Positions 1-14,550 of a DNA stretch of 64,000 nucleotides are shown one piece after another. A program made the translations under genes and the position numbers. The DNA comes from Adineta steineri (lineage: Eukaryota; Rotifera; Eurotatoria; Adinetida; Adinetidae). How positions within the stretch are numbered: the first letter of the stretch is position 1; each line of letters opens with the position of its first letter. The stretch lies in contig CAJNOI010000011.1 in the NCBI GenBank assembly GCA_905250115.1, forward strand, positions 301,705 through 365,704. The letters are read 5' to 3'. A model generated the notes under the pieces. The model was not told where the DNA came from and did not search any database. It worked only from the letters and a program-made list of their open reading frames with translations.

Positions 1-259
1 GTTCGACATAGCCATCTGATGCAAATTTAACTAATGGTATTGCATCAGATTGTTTCCTCGCAGCTGCTGTTATTGTTGTCGTTGAAGGAGGAAGTGGAGA
101 CGACATCCCGGATTGAGAAATATATGACGGCGATGCTTCTGACAATGTTAATATAGATGAATTTAGATCATTTGAAGATGAATTGTCAATATCTACTGCA
201 ATACCAGAATCTTCATCGGTATATGATCCATTATAATCATTAGAAATTGACGTAGCCAT
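1..259 (-). CDS. First coding exon of an unrecognised gene (partial)
   Basis: The minus strand is open from an ATG at 259 to the window edge, giving about 86 residues that start MATSISNDYNGSYTDEDSG. The stretch is rich in Ser, Thr, Asp and Pro, with an SSPLPPSTTT segment, and is probably disordered. No domain is visible and the rest of the gene lies outside the window. Codon use (A/T-ending) matches the other genes here. I do not recognise the product; a regulatory or scaffold protein N-terminus is possible but unsupported. Confidence 0.55.
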   Translation of the reverse strand, partial: MATSISNDYNGSYTDEDSGIAVDIDNSSSNDLNSSILTLSEASPSYISQSGMSSPLPPSTTTITAAARKQSDAIPLVKFASDGYVE

Positions 260-2172
260 TGTATATATATATCTAAAAAAGGTAATGATCTATTATAACT
301 ATACCAGCTGATGTCAATTGTATTATTATTGTGTTGTTTTTTTACTATTATTATTCATCATTAGAACTATGATTGAATAAATGGAAGAAGAAGAAGAAAA
401 ACACCTTCATTCGATTTTATATTCTATAGTATAATCATTCAATGTGTTAGAACTATTTAAAGAAGAAAAAGAAAAAAAAAGATCGATATATAATTTCACG
501 AAGCGGTGTTGAGTACATGGGTATACAAAAAATGAATCATTTAAGATCCTATTTTTATCTTATGACTCATATCTTCATAATTGAGAATAATTTAGTTTCG
601 CCCACCAGAAATAGAAAAAGTATGCTCTTTTAAGAAAGAAAAAACGTGCATGCAATGCGCGCACTTCAAGTGCAATTTCCATCTATTTCTCATATAATTT
701 CAAAGAATATTAAATGCTGATTAGTGAGATATTGTCATCAGATCCAAGAAAGTCATGTTTCTTGACATCTCTTCTAATTATGAGAATTTCTATATTAATA
801 ATTGAGTCTAGACAAGTACCGTCATTGATTTTAAGTCAATCATATGGATGATTTATATTTGCAAAAAAACTCACCTATTATTAGTATAACGGATAATACC
901 CGCAGTGCTACTATGAATAGATATTTTGAATTGAAGTTAATTAAATAATTCACCTATATATATAATTTTTAATATTGAATCAGTAAAAATAGTTTTAAAC
1001 AAGAAATCAATGAATTTTTTTTTACATTTTTAAGAGAATGACAATTTTCAAATATTTGATAATTCTTGACCTGGATAGAAAAAAAAGTTTTGATAAATGT
1101 CAGGACCTAATTACGTACAATTAGCCACTTCTATCTGATGCAATCATATGTGAAAAGAATGGCAAACGAGCTATATTTAAACATTTTAATTGTCAATGCT
1201 CTATATTAACTGACAACAAAAGAATCTATTAGAAAAAAAAAAGTTTCTAAATTCTTTTTTTTTTCCATCGATTTTAACTTAATTCATGCATTGTATTCTA
1301 AGAGGATTGTTATACGTTAGCGGGAAAACTTCTTTTTGACAATTGTTTTGTTACTCACCGAGAAACTCTCGATGAACGGATGAATATATTTATAGTTTTA
1401 GCATTATGTGTATTCTAATCAAAAACAAAAAGAACAAAGTAAGAATTACTAAATAAGGGGAATTTACAAAAACACGAGATAAAAATAACTGCTTCTACTA
1501 AAGTACACCGTCTACAGTATATTTATAACACATATATATATCAATAGTGCAAAGTTTCACAGGCGACATTGTTGTTGTGTCTGATGAATAGAATGAATTT
1601 ATATCTCACATTGTTAATATATTCTTTTTTTCTCATCTATCAGCCAAAGGTATGACGAACCCCACTAGTTTAATATTATTTGATGCATTTTATTATTATA
1701 ACAAAAAAAAATAGAAAGTCAATCTTAACGACATAATTTTCATATATTTATCTGTCATTTGAAATTAAAATTTATGACTCAAGATTATAAAAACTAATCT
1801 TATACTATACGTTCTTTATTAAAGGTTGTTGCGTCTATGTCTCACTATTTTATTAATAAATTTAAAAGAAAAAGACATGCGTCTTAACAAATATATAATA
1901 ATTTTTATGCATGTTAAACACGATGAAAATTTTCTTGTTTTCAAAAGCTTAAGACAACATCATGACAATTTGTTTTTTACTCAGCAATAGTCTCAAGGAC
2001 TTGTTTTTCAACCATACAAAACTTAGATCATTCTCTTTTTATCTATACATATGAGTGAACTGTTTTTATTCTATGATCAAAAGCAGAACAAAAAACAGAG
2101 CATACTAATACAAGAATAATGTCTTTTTCTCTTGACAAGACACGCAAAAAAATAAAACAAAATAATATAATG
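260..2172. other. Intergenic AT-rich stretch
   Basis: About 1.9 kb without a credible ORF, RNA gene or repeat array. It separates two genes read on the minus strand, so it should hold the promoter of the partial gene at 1-259 and the 3' UTR side of the GPCR. Only homopolymer A/T runs were seen. Confidence 0.6.
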
Positions 2173-3640
2173 TCAAATATTTGTTGAATTAGTATCAATT
2201 ACTGTCGATTTAGTTGATGTGAGAAATGGTTCATCGACTAATGAAGTTCGTTTAATTGGTGCTAATTGTATATTTTCTATATTGAATTTTTTTGTTGAAA
2301 AACCATTGCTTTTACCATTTGTTGATGGATCAACTGGCGGCGCATGATATGATGATGCACGATCAACAAATATTTCACCATCACCAATCATATTCATATT
2401 TGTATTTGATTGATGACGATTAAAACATGAACATATTTTAAATAAACATGGTATTATTTGTTGAAATTCTTTACGAAAATTATCATTTAACCATGAATAT
2501 AAAAATGGATTATAGATTGTTGATGACATTGCTATAACATGTGTACTTAAAAATAATGCTTTATAATGACTTAATTCTGAGCGATGAAATTCTGCAACCA
2601 TATGAACAATATTTAATGGTAACCAACATATAGCAAATATAACAACCATAGCTATAAGCATACGATTTGTACGTTTTTTACGACATATTTCAACTTCTTC
2701 ACGTACACGTGTACGACCAAGTAATGAACGACGTGCAAGTGCAACCCATACTTTATAATAACTAAATGATATAACTGAAAATGGTATAAGATATTGTAGA
2801 ACTAATGATGAAAAATTAAAAAAACGTCGAGATGTATATTGTGGCCAATATTCCTATTAAATAAAAGAAAATAAATATATTTTTTTTTTGAAAAAATTTT
2901 CAATTTACTTCACATTTAATACGATCAAATCGCATATAGATAGCTAATGGTAATGATATTGATATACCAACAATCCATATAACAATGATTAATAATATAC
3001 AAACACCTAAACGCATACGAGAACGAAATGGATGTACAATAACAAAATAACGATCAACAGCAATTGCTAAAGAAGTTAATGTTGATACATAAACTAAAAC
3101 AAAACAAAAAATATAAACAATCATTTTTTAAATAATAATAATAATATTATTCTACCCGATATCCCCAATGACATTGGTACTATATGACAAAGTATTCTTC
3201 CCAAATGCCACGTATGTCCATAAGCTGATATTGGTGTAAATGGTACAGCTAAACAACACATCTGAATAAGAAAATATTTTTTTATAAAATTTGAAAATCT
3301 CGAAAACAAATTTAATTTACAAGAATATCTGAAAGTGCTAAATTTGTAATAAATACATTTGTAACTGTTTGCATTGCTTTATTTCGGCAAACAACGACTA
3401 ACAAAAAAGAAAATTATAATAATATATATATTCTTTGTACTTCTTTAATAATAACTTACAAACTACAAGAGCATTACCAGTTATACCAAAGAAAAAAATA
3501 AGTGCATATAATGTTATAAATGTTGCCATAATAACTGGACGATTTTCCAATGAAACCATATGTTCAGTTGCCGAACTAATTGGCATTGATGAAGCTCTTA
3601 TTGTAGCTGTATAATTATTGTTACTATTATTAAATGCCAT
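2173..3640 (-). CDS. Neuropeptide F/Y-type G protein-coupled receptor
   Basis: Class A peptide GPCR. Exons by GT-AG rules: 3640..3460, 3397..3321, 3261..3156, 3093..2909, 2853..2173, giving 409 residues in frame. Visible landmarks are TM1 with GNALVVFVVCRNKAMQT, TM2 NLALSDIL, a DRY motif in AVDRYFVIVHPF, TM6 CWLPLN and TM7 NPFLYSW. The short intracellular segment EVEICRKKRTNRMLIAM and the TM6 text are typical of invertebrate neuropeptide F and vertebrate NPY receptors. The Asn/Ser/Thr-rich N-terminus has N-glycosylation sequons. An AG acceptor lies 17 nt upstream of the ATG. Expected at the plasma membrane, probably Gi/o coupled (family knowledge). A RYamide- or PrRP-type receptor is the main alternative. 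Confidence 0.9.
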
Positions 3641-6600
3641 TTAGTAAATAGATTTATCTAAAATTATTAATTGAATAAAGATAAAAAAGAAACGAATAAA
3701 TTAAAAAGTAAACTTTAGAATGAAATGAAATAATTTAAGGGTAATATATAACGAGTAAAAATTTATGGAAAGAAAAAGTCTTTGTTTAACCTCCTCAGTA
3801 ATTGTGTCGTGGTATATGCGCGTATGCTGAATTTCTACTTTTTTTAATAAACATTTTCCTTACTCGTTCTTTTTCTTTTTTTTTCTTCTTTGACTTATTC
3901 TTTTTTGGGCCAATATTACGTTTGATAGAATGGTTCTGTAAATATATGTGTGCATGCAAATGCATCAGACGCTATCCTTTTACTATTGGACTGTTTTTGA
4001 TAGAATTCTATTGCCTATCTCCCGGAGTCTTTTTTTTTTCTTCTCGTTTGCTTCTAGGTTTTTCTCTTCTTTTCTTTCTTTCTTTTATTACTGACATTGA
4101 ATATGATAAAAAACAAAAAATGTGAGGAGAACGACAAGATGAGAAGTTAGGAAAAGAAGAAAAAAGAAAAAGAAAGGTTCATATGTCTCCTCAAGGCAAA
4201 CAGAATCGAGTGTGAATAAGAAAAACGCAAAGATTCAACATTTGCATGTGTACTTACACCCACGGAAAAGCTAGATTCAGGATGAATAGAGTGAAAGATT
4301 GGCAGGATTAAAGCAAAGATCTTATCTAATATTTTAATGACAGACAGATACTATCACATACTTTAGACGTTCGTGTCGGTTTTTTTTCTCTATGTATGAA
4401 AAAGAGAGAGACAGACTCATTGAATAATATGAATACTTTAATGAACAAGAAAAAGAGCTGAAAAACAATGCCATTTTGGTAGATGTTTTATTTAATATCA
4501 TTATTCGGAAAAAGAAAACAAAGATCATATATCGAATTGATAGAAAAATATTATCTGACAAATTCCATTATAAATATTTATTGATATAAACACTCATTTT
4601 TGTTTGTTAATAAGACAAAAATTTGTCATTTCGAGTGAATGATACTCTCGAGTCAGAAAAAAAAGAAAAAACGATTATTTCTCGTTTTCATGAATGTTTA
4701 AATATTCACATTGTTTAGGTTAGTAAAGCTCAACATTAGATTAAGTTGTGATGCTTATGCATGCGTATGAGTTATTATAAAAAGAAAAATATTTTTATTT
4801 TCTGTATATTCATACTTCTTTTCCATTGGGATTAGAACATATGATATAATACTCACGCAATAATAAGAATAGAACTCTTACTCAGCACTTTTGTTCATTT
4901 TTGATTAAATGCATATAGAAGCAACAAAAAAAATAGATGACTTTTTGCTTCAAAAAAAAAACATATATATTATTAAATAAAATTTAAATAACATATTTAA
5001 GAACATTTTTATGCTTGAAGAAAAAAGAAAGAAATTATACGTCAATATATATATCTATATGTTAAATTTAGTTAGAATATGATATTTTGTAATATTTATA
5101 ATACAAAAATATTCAATTATATCCTTTATTTGTAATAATAACCAAATGAAATATATAATTGAAAATGTCGAGTAAATATTGATAATGCTGTTTACTTATA
5201 TCAATGCTCTTTTTTCTTTTATAGGAAAACAACATTATTTGATCAATAAATATGCAAAAGAAAAACCATTAGAATTAGTTTTTTTTCTTCTCTTTTTCAA
5301 AACTTGCTCAAGAAGATAAATTTCTATCTATTTTATAGTTGTCGAACTAGAATTCTGCTCTAGGAGGGAGGGGCACAGTTCTTTTATCTTTGGTATTGCA
5401 TTAGAGAGGGCTAAGCCTTTCCTAAGCCTTCCTTCCGAACAAATAATATATATATTACAAATTTCGTTAGAGAAAGCTCAGTTCCTGTTACCACCTCATG
5501 ACTTTGTCGCTGTTATTTTGAATATCCTCACAATAAAGTCGACATATCTGATATTTCACCTGGATGACTATTTCTTTTTTTTTATCTTAATATGGAAAAC
5601 TCTAGATCATGCAATACATTTTACATGAGTTCATGTATATAAACAAAAAGAGTGACAATGTAAGCTGATAATAATTAATACGCATGAAAATCTTTATATA
5701 TTTAATTAAAAAAAAAAAGGAAACTTCGTTTATAGTCATGTTTCTTGTGCATTATAAACTTTGATCTTTTAGATATAGTACTATTGTTCCAGACGCTATG
5801 ATTACAAGTGAATAAAAGTGTGTGCTGCTGCATAAATTATATATTTTATCTATCACGAAATCGATTGTCAATAGATTCTATTTGATGCCATCAACAGACA
5901 TATTAAAGATTGGAAAGAAAAAATTAATTCAAACTGAAAGATTTGCGTTGTTTATATTTCAAATTATTAAAAAACAACAAAAAAAAAGAGAGTAATTTTC
6001 AAATATAAATAAAATATTCAGTAATATGATATATAATATTTATCTGCAAAAGGCATATTATCTTTCTTTTTAAATTAATAAGTTTTACTATTCAAGAAAA
6101 CTATTTCCACTTTCATTTAACACAACAACATTCTTTGACATATAATAAAATGTCCAAAACAAAATAGAAATATAATGAGATCATGATGAAAACAATTTTA
6201 TAATAAATTTGCGTTTTATCAAAATATTGATGTCATTTTTTTCTTTTGAATAAATAACGATTTTTAAACTATAATGCGAATTTAATGGATCATATGTTTT
6301 ATTTAATTCATGTATTAATTACGAATATATTATATAATATTTAAAATTGAATTTATTAGCAAGTTGTTTCTTATGATGTCATGTTGACAGCTATGTTTCA
6401 CTCTAATAGAGCATGTTAAGATTAGTCATCTAAAACTTATTTCATATCGATTTTACGAATAACTATATTTCAATATACGATATGTCATTTGGTTTAAATA
6501 TAACTGAGAATATATATTTTGAAGTATAATTAAAAAATTAATATTTAATATTTTTTCTAATTTTAAATATTAACTCATATTCTTCATATGTTCATGAGTG

Positions 6601-7402
6601 TCATATTTAGAAATTATACAATAGTTTAAAAAAACATTTTATTTTGATTCATAAATAAATAAACTCTGTACTCTTAAAATTTTCTTCCGAGATTATACAG
6701 ACAGACTGAAGATCAAAATTCAGTCAGATCAACGGACAGCAAGTGAACTTTTGAAGTACAAAGGTCTATACATAAATGTATATTTCTATTAGTCAATCAA
6801 TAGCAATTCGATTGTTTATAAATATCTTTGTAGTTACTAGATCTGATTAATACCAATCAGTTGAAAAAATCTTATAATAATTGAGACAGTAGAATAAACT
6901 AATAGTGCAGATGTTCGAGTCCTTGTTTTGTTCATTCTCTTATTAATTAGCGATGACATAGTTCAACTAGTTCACCGGCGAACATTTAATTTTGTTTGTA
7001 AAAGAGTGAAGTATATTATCTGCTGTGTTCGGTAATACTTTGTACTTCTTATCTACTTTCCGATATTATATATAATTATTAAAAATAGACATGATAACAC
7101 TATAATTCAGATATAGTAAAAAGGGGAGAAAACTCAGTCCAAGAAGCACATGACCTTATTTGCGCATCGTTGTATGAATATTATAATGTTGAGAATTTTG
7201 ATGATACATCTTTTAAGAAGGACAATTATTCTAGCAAACTCATGATAAGATTAATCAATTTATTTCTCTAATAAAATTACTTGTTTACAAAAAAAAATAT
7301 TCATAAAACACAAATAGGATAATATGCATAATTATCAAAAAAGCGTGCATATGTTTACTAATGAATACAAAAAACTTCATAACAAGCATATAAATAATGA
7401 AT
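3641..7402. other. Intergenic region, no gene seen
   Basis: 3.8 kb between the GPCR start and the SLC4 stop. It has purine and pyrimidine tracts (for example 3868-3903 and 4140-4180) and many A/T homopolymers. The ORFs at 3802-4125 and 4334-4561 are low-complexity and have no domain. A slightly GC-richer block at 5340-5530 has no recognisable identity. Confidence 0.55.
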
Positions 7403-10400
7403 CTACACATGTGTTCGACCAAGTTTGAAATGTACATCATGATATTTATCAAATGATAATTCACGATGCATTAAATGTTCAGCTTCTTCCTAAAAACAAA
7501 AATTTCAAGCATAAATAATTTTTCATAAGAATAATAATAAAAATGTAGTTTAGTTTATATAGCATTAATTAATAGGATAGCAAGAGTTAAAAAATAGAAT
7601 GGTTATATAATCAATTATCTTTAGAATAACCTTTCGTGGATGTGATCGAAGATATCTTTGATCGTTTTTTATGTATATCAAATAGATTAATCAATGGTTT
7701 CTCAAATATATCCTACAAATAATAATCTGTGTATATGTGTGAATATGTCTCAATGTGAATGATTTTTTTTTTCATTTCGATTATTTTTTTCTGGTGAAAA
7801 GAAATCAATTTCATTTTTTAATGTTAGAATCAATCGAAAAGAAAAAAAAAGGCTGAATTTAAAGTTTACGGTTGTATTCGATGATGGTGACGTATCCGTA
7901 ATTACGATTAATGGATTAGATGACTGATCAGAATTACCAATCGGTATAGAATTATGATCTTGTCGTTTTAATACCTATATGAAGGGAAAGATTAATATTA
8001 CATGCATATTTAAGTTGTATTTCTATTTATAGAGCTGATCTCATGCATTTTTCTTCTTATTAAACCGACCTCAGTTATATTTGATAATTTATTATCTATT
8101 ATATCATGATTATAACCATTAGATGATATTTGTAGATTATCGGATGACAACTGTTTTATAAGTATATTATTGAAGAAAAAAAATAAGTTTATTTTTATAT
8201 GTTTTACATACTGATCGTTTTCGAGTATTATTATTTTCCGAATCTTTTTGGATATGAACATTTCGCATAATTGAAACACGACGAACTCGACCAGCATTTT
8301 TTCCAGGTAAAATATCATCAAGCCAATAAAGTTCTTCTTGAGTAAAGATTTTATCCATTAATTTACGAACAAAACATGTTGCTAATACCTAGTATATACA
8401 TAGAGATATATATAGTGTTAATTTAGATTTTATATAAACATACTAATAGTGGAAAACCAATTGCAATTGATTTGATACTTTTTATTGCGAACATACCAAC
8501 AAGTGCAATTACTTGAATAATAGTAAATAGATGAACACGTGTTATTCTTACATGTCGTAAATAGGGATGATCTGGTTGATGTTTTTGTGGCATAAAAAAT
8601 AATAAAATACGATCAAAAATCTATAAATTATCAAAAATATACATATGGTAATGTTTGCTTTTTTTCTTATACTGACTTGCATATTACGTAAAGCAGTAAC
8701 ACCCATAAACATAAAAACACCATAGAGAACAGGCATTGGAATATACTAAAAATATTATCAAATAAATTTCTTCCTGATACACTTTTAAAACTAAAAACTA
8801 TTCAAATTTTAAAACATAGTCGCAATCAATTATATATATTTAGCATAAAAAGAAAGGTTTGAGAATAGACTATAATTCCGGTTTAGTTTATGCCTAGTTA
8901 CACTTCTTAATGCTAAATTTCTATAAATATTTATGTTATTATTCGGCATGATTATTACGGCTCAATTATTTTTCCTTTCATGATTTTAAAGAACCTTAGT
9001 TACATACGCCTAAAATGTGTGTAAAAAATACACTTAAACCAGTTAAAATAGCCATTAACAATGCGCTAACACGTTGTTCACTAAAATAAAATGTAAATCC
9101 ATATTTAATTTTATAAAAACCCAAAAACACATACAGAATTCCTTCAAATTTTGGTTTTTCTCCTGGTGCAGAATTGTCACTCATAATTTTCAATGCATTC
9201 ACATGTGTTAATGCCAAAACTGTAGCTGCAACAAACCATGGTAAACCAAGCACTGATTGTATTAGAATTGTGATCGATAAAATAAATAAATCAAGATGAT
9301 AACCGAGTTTTTTCTATCAAAATATTCAAAAAATGTTAAACACAACAAAAGAAAATTTATTTACTTTTAGTTTAAATTCTTTTCTATTAATAATTACAGC
9401 TGTTATTTGTTGATCCATAAATATAAGTATTGTTGCTATTAAAGCTGGAAGGATAGCTACTGGTATTGTCCATAAAGGGTTTTTACCAAAAAATGGTATT
9501 ATCCATCCACGATCGTGTGGTCGTGTTGGTATAAATTCTGTTGGTACTTGTAATTTCGGTGTATTTAAATGTAAATATGTATCCCATACAGACATTATTA
9601 CAATAGCAATTAATACAGAAAAATCACCAAGAAATGTTCGAACCTAAAATAAATAATTTTGTACATTATTTTCTTTCTTTTTGTTTTTGCTATTACTTTC
9701 GATGGAAAAAATGTACTGTGACGGAATTCTTGTAAAGCCATACATATGAAGAATGTAAAAATAAATAAAAGTACAGAGAAAAAGAAGATATCAGCATGAT
9801 AAACAGGTGTTGAACAACCCGAACCAATAACAAAACCACCTGCACGTGTACATGCTAATTGTGATGTTTTATTTAAATTCGTTCCATGAAATAAATAATC
9901 AACAATATTTGTATCATTTATTGATGTTTCATTATATAGAATATCAGTAAATAAACATGAGCATGAATAATCTAATAAAATATTTGGTCGATAATTAACA
10001 GGATAAAGTTTACGAATTTTTAATATTTCACGTATAGCATCATAGATAAATATTAGTGCAACTAATGATGCAAAACAATCTTCAGTAAAACGTGTTATAT
10101 ATTTAACAAGAAAACTTAAATTAAATGTAACAAATATAAGTAATAATAAAAATATCCATATACCAATCCATAAACGAAATTCAAGAAAATTAATATGATA
10201 ATCTCTGATAATAAATAAAATAAAGTTATTTTTAGAAAAAATTTATTTTTTTAATTGACTAATTTACTTGCACATATGTTCTAATATACGTTCAAGAATT
10301 AACATAGGACCCGTAGCAGAAAGTACATTCAATGGTTGTCCACCAAATAAAGCAAATAGAATACCAGCAATAGATGCAGCAAGAATACATTCCATAGTAG

Positions 10401-13400
10401 CCTTTGATAAAATAAATACGATTAAAATTTAGCCAATTTCAAAAAAATCTAATAGATAGATATTGTTTCTATCCGATTTTGTAAATAAAATCTCTAAAGA
10501 GGTTTGTTTTTCATATATCAGTACCCTGACTACGATTAAAACGGTCACAAAAAAATCGAATATCTAATTCTATTTATAGTACTAGATATATTTATTTGTT
10601 AGTCTATATAGAGCAGTAGAAGATTAAATCAACACCAGACATGTATCTGTTGCTTCTTTGCTAAGTATTTACTTCTAGTAACATTCTCTATTCTATACTT
10701 GCTGTATTTCTCCGACGTAGTTTTGTAATGTTATATAGAATTTAAAGAAATTCTCCTTTTATTTAATTTCATTTTATCGAAGTAAAATAGTTAATCAAGG
10801 GTTTTATTCTATTAATAAAATATCATTCTTACCATATAATTTTCTGTTGCTGTTCCAAGCATACCACCAAAAGCAACAACTGAGCAAAGACATACAAGAT
10901 ATAAATAAAGTGTAGCTGCTAAACATTGTAAACTGGCACAATCAGTAAAATCAGATAGATAAAATGGTAATTTATTTCGAATATCCATATAAAGACCATG
11001 AAATGGTCTAAAACAAAAATATAAATTTTTTGTTAATAATTGTATATTATATGTTTTATCTTTACCTTTTTGATGCTACTAGATTAGGATCTGTATGAGG
11101 AGTTAAATCAATTTCTTCATCTTCACCGATAATCTCTTCTGCTGCTTGTGCTTGTCGTTCTTCCTATAAAATATAGACAAAGACAATGATTAGAGTTTCT
11201 GAATTTCGTCAATATATCTGATAGACTGTCGGTTAAGTCAAATGTTCTTATTTACTTTGCTCATATAATTTTGTGGTGGTTCGATACGAATAGTTGGATC
11301 CCATTCAGATGGCGGTATAACATATGTATCTTGCATAAATCGATTCATCATTTTTAAAATCTCATCGGAATCTTTTGCTGAATAAGCATATTCTCGACAA
11401 ATATCATCAGTTAATATTGTTGCCATTGTTCTTCCAATTTGTAATAATTGCTTTTCACTTTCTTCTGGACCAATTAAAACAACAAGAAAACGTGTAGATA
11501 ATTTTATTTCAAGCATGCCAGATAATTCAACAGCTTTTTGTAAACGAACAAAAACAACTATTTGTTCAGTAACAAAATCAACTGGACAAATAAGTATTGA
11601 TGCACCTTCAGATTTATCTTGCATTTTTCTTTGTAATTTTTGATTATAATCCTAAGAAAAAATATAGATTTAGAATTTTTTTTTCGATAGTTAAATAAAA
11701 ATTATTATTCATGCAAAATTAGTAGAAATATTATTTTTCTTTTTTAGTGTCACATTTACATCTCTTTCCGTAGAAATTTTATTCGAACTTTTAAAAAGAT
11801 TCTTATCAACTTTTAACCAATTCTGAAAAACAAAATTGATTTCAATTTGAATTTTTTCAGTGTTTATTATTACTTTTGATGATGAGGGTGTCATACTAAT
11901 GGTTTCTTCGCGATCAGCTCGTGCCAAATCGGGAGAACCTGATGGTTTTTCAAGAAGACGTCCTGCTGATGTAACACTTTCATCGTCTTTAAAAAAAAAG
12001 AAATAATTTAAAATAAAATAAAATAATTCAATTATCAAACCTCGTCGATTAAGACCAAGATTATTATTAATAATAAAACTTGGACTTGGATGAAGACCTT
12101 GTTTTGATAAACTAACTGAACTAGCAGTTTTTGTTACTGAACGTTTTTCATAATGATGAAAATGTGGTAAACCAAGAATGCAAACAAGTTTTTGTGCATA
12201 TGATGAATTTTCAATATATTTTGAGTCAGCTAACGATTGAACAATCGCTTCTATTATAAAAAAATAGAAACTAATATATTCATTTTTTCTTGCAAGATTT
12301 TTTTTACGTGAAACAGTTGCTAAGTCATTAGCTGGAATATCAAGAAGAATAACACCATTTTCAAGAAGACTTTTTAAATCTAATAATGCTGATTGCATTA
12401 ATGTTGCTACATGAGGTTTTGACCATCGACCAAGAACATTTTCTGCTATTTCTTCAAAACGTACCCAACTAAAGAAAAAGAGGATTTTCGTTTTTTTCCC
12501 AACTGATTTGTATTTTTAATAATATATATTACCGAGCCTTTTCTTTCCAATAAGCATAATCAGCATCTTCCGAACGACGAAGTATATCCAATTGACAAAA
12601 TAATTGTGGAACTTCTTCTTCAGGAGGTAGAATAGGTTCTGGAGGTAACTAAAAAATCGAATTAAATTCATTTTCAATTAATATTATATCTAAGATATCG
12701 ATGATAAAGTTGTCTTTTAATAAGTTCCTGGATATATGATTCGATATTCAATTAACATTCTAGACGAAAGCTTCTTTAACTTTAATGTGATAGAATATTA
12801 AATTCATTGTTCCTTCATTTCATACCAGACGTGTCTGCATAATGTAAGACTTTTATCTTTCAAACTTCTCAAATTTATCATATATGAAAGAAAATTGATG
12901 AAAACTAAAATTTAAAAAATTAGGAATTTTTTATCATGAAAGAAAATATCTCTAATTGGAACTTACCTTACCTCTGTCCTGTTGGGAGAATGAGGATGTT
13001 GCACCATCGTATCCGTGTCCGAATGACGTCGGTTTATGGAGTCTAATAAGACAAAAAAGAAATTAAATTAACCTTGTACGGAGTTGTTGATAAAATTCTT
13101 TTTTGTGTCCTCAAAAATAAATATATTTATAACATACAAATATGAATGACGTTGGGAATGTTCATCATGTTATTAGAAGTAGAAAAATTTTTAGAAATAT
13201 TGGCAACATGTGTTCATTTTTCTTTTCTTATTTAATTTACTAATGAACTTATTTTATATATATTAAAATAGGGAAAAATAAATAAATAGATTGATATACC
13301 TATTTTTAGACTACTTTTTCTCAATAATAACTTTATTAACTTATTGCATTAACCTCTTCGATTAATAAAAAAACCACAAGAAAATCGAATGAAAAATATC

Positions 13401-14550
13401 GCAAAAAAGAAACAATCTTATATAAAAAAAAATGTATATTATCAAGCAAAAACGTCGGAAAGTGTTCTTTTCTTTATTGAAAGTTTAGTATTAAATCAAC
13501 GTTTTCTTATCTAAGACATTTTTATTACTTAAGAAAATGTTTTAATTCTATCAAATTGATTCATAAAGAAAGAACAAGAAAAAGTTCTTACCGTACAGTT
13601 TCATCGTTATCTAATTTATATGATAATACACACGTCACGCATTAATACTATTTATGATGGATGTCAATAATAGCAAAATATAATAAGTCAAACGATGCTA
13701 ATATAAAAAAACATTACGATTGTATATAAAAATATATATATGTCATCTGAACATATTATTGAGTACACTTACGGGTACATTCTATAGCTTATTTCTAAAA
13801 ATTACAATAATAATCTCGAACTTCTAGGTCAAGAGTAAAGCTACGAAATTTATATATCTTACTTAGATGAACAAGAAAAATTGAAGTAAAAATTGATATC
13901 TCATCGTCTAATTGTAGACTTTATTGTGTTCGTTTTTTTCGTTGCCTTTAATAATAAAGAAAAAGTTTTGATATGTAATATTTTTATGTAAATATCATAC
14001 ACACAAAACTATGTAAATAATAACAGATTATCAATTACATTCGATCTTTTGCTTTTTCTCAAAGAACAAAAATAATAATTTTTCTTTCAATTAGTTTTCT
14101 TCTTTTTTTTTTTAGAAAAAAATCCTCTCACAAAAGTATTTGTAATATATTATTTAGTTTTAGTAGATCAAAGTTATAATTTTTGTATAATAAATTGAAA
14201 AATGACTTTTTTAACCTTGACATTTTCAGTTAGACATATAAATAAATTATATACTTGAGAAAAAAAATACTTAATCATCTATAAGCTCTCCAATATGACA
14301 TATAACGATTTTAAAAACATGACAAATTTTTGTTTTTATTAATACTTATCTTCGATTTCTTTCTCAAAAAAAAGTCTTTAATAACAATGAGCTTAATGTG
14401 ATCATACTAGTCAGTATCCTTTTAACTACTAACATCGATATAGTATGTTGAAAACAGATTATAAATAATTATATTATAATTAGAATCAAAATTCTTACCA
14501 TGATGCATGTGTGATTGATCACTGATAGTTGCACCACGTAAACGAGACAT
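7403..14550 (-). CDS. SLC4 family sodium-coupled bicarbonate transporter
   Basis: Plasma-membrane bicarbonate transporter of the NBC/NDCBE branch. Exons: 14550..14499, 13042..12972, 12648..12533, 12468..12308, 12250..12041, 11986..11874, 11822..11760, 11651..11256, 11163..11066, 11007..10833, 10401..10268, 10204..9697, 9643..9365, 9313..9135, 9080..9008, 8745..8677, 8620..8444, 8388..8212, 8150..8070, 7974..7870, 7712..7631, 7485..7403. They total 1133 residues in frame. The band-3 cytoplasmic domain shows PQLFCQLD, GVILLDIPAND, FVRLQKAVELSG and EWDPTIRIEPP. The membrane domain shows FGGQPLNVLSATGP, ITRFTEDCFA, MDQQITAVIINRKE, GLPWFVAATVLALTHVN, MPVLYGVF and FVRKLMD. ELYWLDDILP after the last helix favours the Na-coupled branch over AE exchangers. 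The last two exon borders are less certain. The start is supported by an acceptor 21 nt upstream. Confidence 0.93.

Noticed and set aside
6905-6930. tRNA B-box-like GTTCGAGTCC
   Set aside because: No A box at a suitable distance and the flanks do not fold into a cloverleaf.
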